From Verrucomicrobiales bacterium (GTDB lineage Bacteria; Verrucomicrobiota; Verrucomicrobiia; Limisphaerales; J093), in NCBI GenBank assembly GCA_024233215.1, contig JACKPW010000007.1, positions 62,001 to 126,000 on the forward strand: 64,000 bases of DNA, given 5' to 3'. Made by a program: the position numbers and the translations under genes. Shown here one piece after another: positions 8,883-16,187 of this stretch. The notes beneath the pieces were generated by a model. That model saw nothing but the letters and a program-made list of their open reading frames with translations, was not told the origin of the DNA and searched no databases. Position 1 is the stretch's first letter. Every line of letters begins with the position of its first letter.

Positions 8883-9934
8883 GCTTGATCGAACTCTGGC
8901 TGCAACGGGCGGTGGAACGGGGCGCGTCGGACCTGCACCTGATCTGCGGTTCCCCTCCGGCGTTTCGGGTCAATGGCGACGTCGTGCTCGATGACGCGGA
9001 GGCGCTGCGCGAAATGGACCTTCGCGCCCTGCTCGACGGCATGCTGGCCCCCGAACAACGCGAGGCCTTTGAGCGGGACTGGGAACTCTGCCTGTCCCTG
9101 CAATCACCCGCCGCAGGCCGCGTACGGGTGACCATCTACCGTCGCGGAGGCAGTCCCGAGTTCAGCGTGCGCTTCTGCGGGGAACAGATTGACGCCCGCG
9201 AGGATCTGGGATTGCCGGAAAAGCTCGATGAACTGGTGCGGCGTCCGAACGGCCTGCTCCTCATCACCGGTCCCACCGGCTCCGGCAAGACCACGACACT
9301 GAACTACCTGGTCGACCTCATCAACCGGGAGCGGCGCTGCAAGATCATCACCATCGAGGATCCGATCGAGTTTGTGCATCGGAACAAACGGGCCATTGTG
9401 GTGCAGCAGGAGGTGCTGACGGACACCCGTTCCTTTGGGAAGGCGCTGATCCACGTGTTACGACAGGATCCCGACGTGCTGGCGATTGGGGAATTGCGCG
9501 AGCGGGAGGCGATCACCACCGCGTTGACCGCCGCCGAAACCGGGCATCTTGTGCTGGCGACGCTGCATTCGCCGAGCGTGCTGCACGCCATCGAGCGGAT
9601 CGTCGGCACGTTCGAAGGGGCGATGCAGCGGCAGGTGGTGTTGCAGCTCGCAAACGGGCTGCAAGGGGTCATCTGCCAGGAACTGCTGCCCAGCATGGAC
9701 CGGGCCCGGCGCTCGATGGCCTATGAACTGCTGGTGGCCAACATGGCCGTAAGGAACGTGATCCGCGAAAACCAACTGCACATGCTCGACACCATCATCC
9801 AAACCGGCGGACGCGAAGGCATGGTCCTGTTTGACACCTCGTTGCGCAACCTCTATGGCCGCTGCCAGATCAGTTACGAAATGGCCATGAGCCGGGCCCG
9901 ACAACCGGATCGCATCGCCAAGAGCAGCACCTGA
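8879..9934 (+). CDS. pilT: PilT-like twitching-motility ATPase
   Basis: 351 aa, slightly longer than typical PilT. It starts at the ATG overlapping the TPR gene, because homology begins at residue 5 (ELWLQRAVERGASDLHL). Walker A is GPTGSGKT (131-138), the Asp box is IITIEDPIEF, Walker B is DPDVLAIGELRE (197-208) and the His box is TGHLVLATLHS. These ATPases are hexamers at the base of type IV pili that power filament retraction. Walker B has ELRE where many PilTs have EMRD. The gspE-type partner genes lie 25 kb away. A TPR membrane protein follows after 19 nt. Confidence 0.9.
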   Translation: MSLIELWLQRAVERGASDLHLICGSPPAFRVNGDVVLDDAEALREMDLRALLDGMLAPEQREAFERDWELCLSLQSPAAGRVRVTIYRRGGSPEFSVRFCGEQIDAREDLGLPEKLDELVRRPNGLLLITGPTGSGKTTTLNYLVDLINRERRCKIITIEDPIEFVHRNKRAIVVQQEVLTDTRSFGKALIHVLRQDPDVLAIGELREREAITTALTAAETGHLVLATLHSPSVLHAIERIVGTFEGAMQRQVVLQLANGLQGVICQELLPSMDRARRSMAYELLVANMAVRNVIRENQLHMLDTIIQTGGREGMVLFDTSLRNLYGRCQISYEMAMSRARQPDRIAKSST

Positions 9935-9953
9935 ACCCGCTCCCCTGCGAACC

Positions 9954-11186
9954 ATGCCCGCCTTGCTCAAGATCCTCCTGGAGATCGTCGTCTGGGCCGC
10001 CGTGCTGGGGGTCGTGGGCTGGGTGATGCGGCGTTGGTATCTGGCGAGCGAGGACCGCAAGGACCTGGTCTGGCGATGGGCGATCTCGGCGGTGGTGCTG
10101 GGGTTCCTGGCGTTCCTGGTCGGCCCCATGGTCGGCCGGGGCGGCTACGTGGGGGCGTTCATCGGGATTCCCCTGACGGCGGTGGGCGGGCTGGTGCTGG
10201 CCATCCTCTGGGTGGGGCCCTTGACCGGGGCAGCGGGATCGATCATCAGCAACATCTTCGACGGAGGGCGGACCGAGGCCGAACGCGAACCCCTGTTCTC
10301 CATGGTGGAAGCCCGCCGAAAGCGGGGGCGCTACGCCGAGGCCGCGGACCTGATGCGGCAGCAACTGGAGGAGTTCCCCACCCATTTTCGCGGACAGATG
10401 GTGCTGGCGGAGATCCTGGCGATCGACCTGCACGACCTTGACCGGGCCGCCAGCGTGATCGAGGAACTCGTGCTGCAGGAGAACCATCCGCCGCGGAATG
10501 TCGCCTTCGCCCTGACCCAACTCGCCGACTGGCACCTGAAGTTCGCCAGGGACGTCCCGGAGGCGCGGGCCTGTTTCGAGCGAATCCTGGCGCGGTTTCC
10601 GGGCACCGCCGAGGCACATAAGGCCGAACAACGGCTCGCCCGCCTGGCCGGCACCGAGACCCTGCTGGCCCGGCCCGCCGTCCGACTCGAACCCCCCGTG
10701 GCGGATCCCCATCTTGGCGTGCGAGCCCAACCCGTCCCCCGCCCCGTGACCGGTCCCGATCCCGATGAGCAACTGACGGCGTTGATAGCGCAACTGGAGA
10801 CGTTCCCGCACGACAACCAGGCCCGCGAGGAACTGGCAATGCTCTACGCCGGACCGTTCCAGCGACCCGACCTCGCCATCCAGCAATTGGAACAGCTCAT
10901 TGACCAGCCGCACGCTCCGGAAGGCCACGTGGCGCGCTGGGCCAACCGCATTGCCGACATCTACCTGGCCCTCCCGAATGGCGAGGCCGAGGCCCGGCGA
11001 GTCCTGGAAGCGTTGATCGCCCGGAATCCGGAGGCCGCCGGGGCCTCGGCAGCCACCCGGCGCCTGACGACCCTCGCCTTCGAGGCCCGAAAAGCAAAAG
11101 CGGGCCGAACCGTCAGGCTCGGACCGCAAGCCGCCAACCACCCTCCCACCGGGGAGGAGGAGGAAGAGGGTTACATCCCTTCCTGA
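9954..11186 (+). CDS. membrane-anchored TPR protein
   Basis: 410 aa with three hydrophobic segments in the first 100 residues (LLKILLEIVVWAAVLGVVGWV, WAISAVVLGFLAFLVGPMVG, GIPLTAVGGLVLAILWVG), followed by a cytoplasmic or periplasmic TPR region. Repeats include EARRKRGRYAEAADLMRQQL, DVPEARACFERILARFP and QRPDLAIQQLEQLI. A Pro-rich linker near residues 225-265 separates two TPR blocks and the tail is acidic (EEEEEG). It follows pilT by 19 nt and is probably in the same operon. Its 3' end overlaps the convergent lipoprotein gene by 16 nt. Function unknown. Confidence 0.85.
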   Translation: MPALLKILLEIVVWAAVLGVVGWVMRRWYLASEDRKDLVWRWAISAVVLGFLAFLVGPMVGRGGYVGAFIGIPLTAVGGLVLAILWVGPLTGAAGSIISNIFDGGRTEAEREPLFSMVEARRKRGRYAEAADLMRQQLEEFPTHFRGQMVLAEILAIDLHDLDRAASVIEELVLQENHPPRNVAFALTQLADWHLKFARDVPEARACFERILARFPGTAEAHKAEQRLARLAGTETLLARPAVRLEPPVADPHLGVRAQPVPRPVTGPDPDEQLTALIAQLETFPHDNQAREELAMLYAGPFQRPDLAIQQLEQLIDQPHAPEGHVARWANRIADIYLALPNGEAEARRVLEALIARNPEAAGASAATRRLTTLAFEARKAKAGRTVRLGPQAANHPPTGEEEEEGYIPS

Positions 11187-11560
11187 AGCTTCAAGGCAAT
11201 CTGTTTGTCGACCTCGCTGGCGATGGAGATCTTCGAGCCGCTGCCCTTGCCCCGGGCCTGGGTCATGACCCGCGTGATGCCGGGTTCGACTTCATCGACC
11301 TTCACCCAGACGGTGGCGTTGTCCACCTTGGCTTCCAGCGTATTGTCGATGGTGTTCTCCGAGGTCAGCGTGCCGTTGAAGGCCAGCACGGATTTCGCCG
11401 CGGCAAACACCTCGCCCGGAGCACGCTCGTAACGGCTCTCGATCCGGTCGCGCAGGAAGGGCATGCCCACCTTGGACTTGCCGCCCACCGTGCTGTAGCA
11501 GCCGGTGCCAAAGCTCAGGAGACACGCCGAAACCACCAAGAGGGACAGAATCTTCTTCAT
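11171..11560 (-). CDS. small lipoprotein
   Basis: 129 aa. The signal peptide MKKILSLLVVSACLLSFGTGC ends in the lipobox FGTGC (Cys21), so the mature protein should be a lipoprotein. The mature part (RYERAPGEVFAAAKSVLAFNGTLTSEN, then alternating beta strands to GSGSKISIASEVDKQIALKLQ) resembles short envelope lipoproteins of the DUF3568 kind, an uncertain match. It is convergent with the TPR gene and the coding ends overlap by 16 nt (11171-11186), leaving no room for a separate terminator. Confidence 0.85.
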   Translation of the reverse strand: MKKILSLLVVSACLLSFGTGCYSTVGGKSKVGMPFLRDRIESRYERAPGEVFAAAKSVLAFNGTLTSENTIDNTLEAKVDNATVWVKVDEVEPGITRVMTQARGKGSGSKISIASEVDKQIALKLQEGM

Positions 11561-11625
11561 TTCGGATGATGCAAAAGCGAACCAGCCCCAGCGTCAAGCC
11601 TAACCTGTAACCCCGGACGCACCCG

Positions 11626-12381
11626 TCACTTCACCGTGTTCATCAAGGGCGCCAGCCCCTGAATCCGAACTTCGAGCCGGTCCCCCGAGGCAATCGGCCC
11701 GATGCCGCTGGGCGTTCCGGTAAGGATCACATCCCCCGGCAGCAGGGTGAGATTGAAGCTGATGAAGCTGACCAGCCGGTAGCAGTCAAAGATAAGCTGG
11801 CTGGTGTTCGAGTTCTGCCGGAGTTCCCCGTTTTGGAACTGCTGGATGGTCAAGTTGCGGGGATCGATCTTCGTCTCCACATAGGGTCCCAGCGGCGTGA
11901 ACGTGTCAAACGACTTCGCCCGCGCCCACTGGCTCTCCGCATTCTGGATCGTCCGGTCCGTGATGTCCTGCGCGGCGGTGAACCCGAAAATGTAACGACT
12001 GGCGGCAGCGGGGGTGATGTTCCGGATGCGTCGGCCAATGACGATCGCCAGCTCCGCCTCATAATCGATCCGGTGATCCGCAAAAGGCAGCTCGATCCGG
12101 CCGTTGTCCGGCAACAGCGAGGTGGGCGCCTTGAGCCAGATCAGCGGCTCCTTGGGCAGGGTCTTGCCGGTCTCCCGCGCGTGGTCGGCATAGTTGAGCC
12201 CCACGGCGATGATTTTTGAGGGTTCGACCGGCACGAGGGTTCGTATCCCCTTTGCCGGGATGGGTTTGCGGGAGAAGCTGGGCGAGCCGAACACGTCCCC
12301 CTTCGCCCGGAACAGTTCGCCATCCACCACTTTCGCGTAGAAGATGTCGTCTCCCTTCTGGAAGCGCCCAATCGCAGCCAT
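11626..12381 (-). CDS. fumarylacetoacetate hydrolase family protein
   Basis: 251 aa, a single FAH-fold domain with a short N-terminal extension. Family motifs are clear: KIIAVGLNYADHARE, the metal-site region IDYEAELAIVIGRR (Glu pair), FTAAQDITDRTIQ, and the C-terminal LLPGDVILTGTPSGIG. Members cleave or isomerise C-C bonds in aromatic-acid breakdown (2-hydroxyhepta-2,4-diene-1,7-dioate isomerase, acylpyruvase). The substrate cannot be told from the sequence. It is flanked by genes with no clear metabolic link, so it is probably monocistronic. Confidence 0.9.
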   Translation of the reverse strand: MAAIGRFQKGDDIFYAKVVDGELFRAKGDVFGSPSFSRKPIPAKGIRTLVPVEPSKIIAVGLNYADHARETGKTLPKEPLIWLKAPTSLLPDNGRIELPFADHRIDYEAELAIVIGRRIRNITPAAASRYIFGFTAAQDITDRTIQNAESQWARAKSFDTFTPLGPYVETKIDPRNLTIQQFQNGELRQNSNTSQLIFDCYRLVSFISFNLTLLPGDVILTGTPSGIGPIASGDRLEVRIQGLAPLMNTVK

Positions 12382-12540
12382 AGCAGCGGCGGATCATGCA
12401 ACCAACACCCCGCCTGCGGCAAGCCCAATGTCCCGGGCGGCGAAGAGCGGCGGGAGGGCCGTGACAAACTCAGCGTAAGTCGTTGGTTTGTAGCGGGGAT
12501 TTCGCGTATTTGGCGGGTCCCTTCACTGCATGGGTAAGGC

Positions 12541-15500
12541 TCAGTCCCCGACGGGGTTCAACTCCAGTTCCGCGAGGGAGGCCCATGGTCCGTTGGCATG
12601 GCCGCTCAAGGCAATCAGGCGGAGCGCGGCGGCGGTGACCGGTTCGGAGAAGCGGATTGTCTGGGGCTCGGCGGAAGCCGGGAGTTCACCCTCAGCGACG
12701 GTGGTCCATTCGTCCCTGCCGTCGCTGACCTCGATCCGGTAGCCCTTGATCCAGCCGTTGCGGAGGTTGTCCTGTCGCGGGAGCAAACGCACCCCGCTGA
12801 CCAGAATCTGCTTCGCCAAACCGATCTCGAGGGTGTGCGGGAAGCCCGGCATGTTGTCGCCCCAGGCCGTGTGCCACATCGTGTCGGGATTGCCGTCGAT
12901 CGCGAGTTCAGGTTCGTGACCCGGCTGAGAACTGCTTGCCCGGCGCACGGAGGCGCCGGCCCGCTCCATGGCGGACAGCGGCTTCATCACGCCGCGAAGC
13001 TGTTCGATGGTGAGTGACACCTTGGGCTTGAATGCCTCACTGCCGGCGTAGCGATCCAGACTGTCATGCAGCTGCCTCACCGGGTAGTCTTCCAGCTCAC
13101 GATCCGCGTAACGCTCCTGCTCGGGAGACATCCAGGCCCCCCACTCTTTGCCGGTCCCGACAACCCGCGGCGGAGGCGGTAGCGAGGCCGACAACACCAG
13201 GATGCTGCCCCTGCCAACCCTGGCCTCAAACGCGAGGGCCAATCGACGATTGGTCACCCAGTCGTCGATCACCCGGATAATCGGCTGCAAATCCGCGGGC
13301 AGACCATCGAGGATCATCGCCTGCGCCCCATACATCACCTCCCACCACTGCCAGTTGGAACAGGCCTCCGTGGGAAAGGCGGCAAAGGCCGGGTGTGACG
13401 GGTCGCACAGGATCCCAAGCGTGTGGGGGGCCTGACGCCGTGTCCACGCCGTGTTCCAGAAAATGCTTGAGAAACCGGTCGCTACCGGACCGTACCCGTC
13501 CCCTGCCACCCGCCGGGCGGGAAGTTCCAGGATCACCCGGCCGCCATCTCGCAGGATTTCCCAAATCGTCTTTCCACCCTCACGGTCCTCCAGGCTGCGG
13601 CACCAGTGCACCTCGTGCGGTTTCGGTTCCGGTGGAGCGGCCCAGTCCCGATCCGGGTATTGCCACACATCCCAGTCATTGCTGAAGCCGGTGCCCTCGA
13701 CGGCGACCGTGAGGATCAGCTTCCGGGCGTCGTGGGACTCAGGCAGATAGGCGTTGATGTCGCCGAGGAGGGAATCGTTGCCGATGGGAATGGTCTGTTT
13801 GGGAAGGCTGCCTTCCGCCACCCGGGTGCCATTGGTTTCCGCGAGCCACCAGGCAACGGTCGCATCCCTCAAAGGTTCCGGCCCGAAATGGGCCACCTTG
13901 ACCTTTGCCACCAACGGCCCACGGGCGAGGTAGGTCCGCTTCGGCAACAACGCCAGCGGCACCGTCGAATTGCAGAAGCGACTGAACTCCTTGGGGGTGA
14001 TGTAGCCCTTCTCCTCCCAGAACGGATCGAGCACGCCCACCAATGCCGTGCCCTGCCCGGGGAAATCGTGCAGGTCCAGCAGCTGGAACCCGCCCATGCC
14101 GGGCGTGCGCAACGCCGATTCGATCTCCTCCTTGTAGCAAAGCGCCTGGAGCTTGCCGGAGGCGTGGAGGAAATCGTCGGCCAGGGCGGCCATGCCATTT
14201 GCGGCGAGGGAATCGGCGAAGATGTCGAAGTTCAGCGCCTGCATGACGCCCGTGTATTTCGCCCGCTCCTTGAGGTTCGGATAGACGCACCACTGACCGA
14301 TCTCGTGACTGACCACCGGCACATCGTACTTCGAGACAAAGTCCGCATAGTCGGTCACGGTCTCCGGTGGCAGGGCGTTGATCCGGCTCTTCAGTCCCTG
14401 GCCCCAGGCCTGGATGCGCGGGGTGGGGGTCACGTGGTAATCGTTCTCCGGAATGATCGGCCACCCGGCGGCACTGGTGTATTTGCGGCGGGGATCCCTG
14501 GCCTTCCAGGAATTCACCAACTCGCCCAGCCACTGGTTCTGGGTGCGTCCGGCTGGTTCATTGCCGTAGGCCAGGAAGCAGAAGGAGGGGTGGTTACCGT
14601 ATTCCCGTAGGATGCGGTCAGCCTCGGCGTCGATAAATTCCCGCACCTTTGGATCGTCCACGCTGGTGCCCTGGTTCGCCCAGGAGGCGCATTCGACGTG
14701 GTAGTAGAAACCCAGTTCGTCGGCGACCTCGAACGCCGCTTCGGGCGGACACCAGGAATGGAACCGGATGTGGTTCAACCCATGCGCCTGGCAGGCGCGA
14801 ATGACCTTCGTCCAGTAAGCGCGGTCGGCGGGCGGATGGCCGGTGAGCGGGAAGATGCAACATTCGAGGGTTCCGCGGAGGAAGGTCTTCCGTCCGTTGA
14901 TGGTGAACTGCCTGCCTTCCTGGCCGAGTTCCCGCAGGCCGAAGGTGGTGCGGAACTCGTGCAGCGAGCCTGCTTCGGTCTTGAGTCGGGCCACCAACTC
15001 GAACACGCTCGGAGCGAACTCATCCCAAAGCGGCGCGTTCGGGCCAAGGGCGTAGTCGAGCTCGACAGTGCTCATCGGTTCGGTCAAGCGAACCGCTTCA
15101 ACCTTCGCCCGAGCCTGGTAACGCTCGGACGAAGTGCGACCAGAAGCTCCCAGATGCAGATCCGCAGCAACCTCGCTCCCGGTGCGGTTGCCCAGTTGGA
15201 CCCGCAGCCGGGCACTCCGGTTTGCCACATCGGGAAAGACCTGAATGTCCTCGATCCAGACCTTCGGTGTCGCCACCAGCTCGAGCCTGCCGACCAAACC
15301 GTTCCAGTTGCCCTGGGTATGATCGCTGACGCTGTGGGAATTCTCGCCGACCGGAACAATCATTCGGTTGTCCACCCGCACGGTCAGGGAATGCCGGCCC
15401 GGTTTGGCGAGGTCGGTCAGGTCATACACGTGCGGCGTGGAGAGGGAGTTCTGCGAACCCACCAGCCGGTCGTCCCACCAGAGAGTTGTCTGCCAATGGG

Positions 15501-15942
15501 GCCGTTCGAGCCGGAGCAACACCCGTTGGCCGGCCCAGTCTTCCGGCACTTCCACCGCCCGCCGGTACCACGCGGCGCCGACGTAGTATTTCCGCGGGGT
15601 CAACCAGAACGGCACCTTGACGTTGCCCGGCTCGCGATAGGGGGCGTAGCGGTCATCGGTAAAGAAGCTCCGATCCACAATGCCGCCGGTCCAAGGGGTA
15701 TCGACCGTGACATCGTCGCCCAGGCCCCGTTCCACCATGGAGCCGGGCAATTCGATGCGACCGGGCAATTCGCGGGCAAACCAGCGTTCCGCCTGCCCGA
15801 CATTCTGACGGTCCATGGCAAACTGCCAGTCGCCTGAAAGGTCGATGCCGGCGCTCGGGGTGGCCTGGGCGGAACTCAAACCGGAAGCAACGCCGATGAG
15901 CAGCGCCAGGACGGAGGAAGCGGACTTTCTCGGAAATCTCAT
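12541..15942 (-). CDS. secreted GH2-family glycosidase with C-terminal discoidin-like domain
   Basis: 1133 aa with a signal peptide (ASSVLALLIGVASGLSSAQA). Residues 30-225 form the GH2 sugar-binding jelly roll (LSGDWQFAMD, WYRRAVEVPEDWAGQRVLLRL) and 226-340 an Ig-like domain. The TIM barrel follows, with acid/base E462 in AYGNEPAG and candidate nucleophile E547 in VVSHEIGQW. A large C-terminal half ends in an F5/8-type (discoidin/CBM32) module from about residue 985 (PELAIDGNPDTMWHTAW). It probably acts on a plant or algal oligosaccharide in the periplasm or outside the cell; the linkage cannot be assigned (beta-galactosidase, mannosidase and glucuronidase are all possible). No transporter or SusC/D gene is adjacent. 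Confidence 0.88.
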   Translation of the reverse strand: MRFPRKSASSVLALLIGVASGLSSAQATPSAGIDLSGDWQFAMDRQNVGQAERWFARELPGRIELPGSMVERGLGDDVTVDTPWTGGIVDRSFFTDDRYAPYREPGNVKVPFWLTPRKYYVGAAWYRRAVEVPEDWAGQRVLLRLERPHWQTTLWWDDRLVGSQNSLSTPHVYDLTDLAKPGRHSLTVRVDNRMIVPVGENSHSVSDHTQGNWNGLVGRLELVATPKVWIEDIQVFPDVANRSARLRVQLGNRTGSEVAADLHLGASGRTSSERYQARAKVEAVRLTEPMSTVELDYALGPNAPLWDEFAPSVFELVARLKTEAGSLHEFRTTFGLRELGQEGRQFTINGRKTFLRGTLECCIFPLTGHPPADRAYWTKVIRACQAHGLNHIRFHSWCPPEAAFEVADELGFYYHVECASWANQGTSVDDPKVREFIDAEADRILREYGNHPSFCFLAYGNEPAGRTQNQWLGELVNSWKARDPRRKYTSAAGWPIIPENDYHVTPTPRIQAWGQGLKSRINALPPETVTDYADFVSKYDVPVVSHEIGQWCVYPNLKERAKYTGVMQALNFDIFADSLAANGMAALADDFLHASGKLQALCYKEEIESALRTPGMGGFQLLDLHDFPGQGTALVGVLDPFWEEKGYITPKEFSRFCNSTVPLALLPKRTYLARGPLVAKVKVAHFGPEPLRDATVAWWLAETNGTRVAEGSLPKQTIPIGNDSLLGDINAYLPESHDARKLILTVAVEGTGFSNDWDVWQYPDRDWAAPPEPKPHEVHWCRSLEDREGGKTIWEILRDGGRVILELPARRVAGDGYGPVATGFSSIFWNTAWTRRQAPHTLGILCDPSHPAFAAFPTEACSNWQWWEVMYGAQAMILDGLPADLQPIIRVIDDWVTNRRLALAFEARVGRGSILVLSASLPPPPRVVGTGKEWGAWMSPEQERYADRELEDYPVRQLHDSLDRYAGSEAFKPKVSLTIEQLRGVMKPLSAMERAGASVRRASSSQPGHEPELAIDGNPDTMWHTAWGDNMPGFPHTLEIGLAKQILVSGVRLLPRQDNLRNGWIKGYRIEVSDGRDEWTTVAEGELPASAEPQTIRFSEPVTAAALRLIALSGHANGPWASLAELELNPVGD

Positions 15943-16113
15943 GATACCCAGGTGGTGTATGCGTTGGGCCGGAGGTTACTGCCGCAACGTAATCCGGCAA
16001 GCATCGCCTGCGAGCGAAGGAACGCGGGTGCGGACAGCCCGACTCCAATCCGACTGCGGACAACGGGTGATGGCGCAGTATCCCGTCTCCGGGTCGCCTC
16101 CTGGCCAGACAAA

Positions 16114-16154
16114 CACTCCGACCACCCACCCCCGCCGGGTGGATGATCGGAGTG
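16114..16154 (-). terminator. rho-independent-like terminator after the cytochrome gene
   Basis: CACTCCGA (16114-16121) pairs with TCGGAGTG (16147-16154), and inside it CCACCC (16122-16127) pairs with GGGTGG (16137-16142). On the minus strand the hairpin is followed by TTTGTC. It lies 34 nt downstream of the stop at 16188 and is oriented to end transcription of the multihaem cytochrome gene. Confidence 0.7.
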
Positions 16155-16187
16155 CGATGCCCACGGCTCGAACGGAAGACGGAAGAC

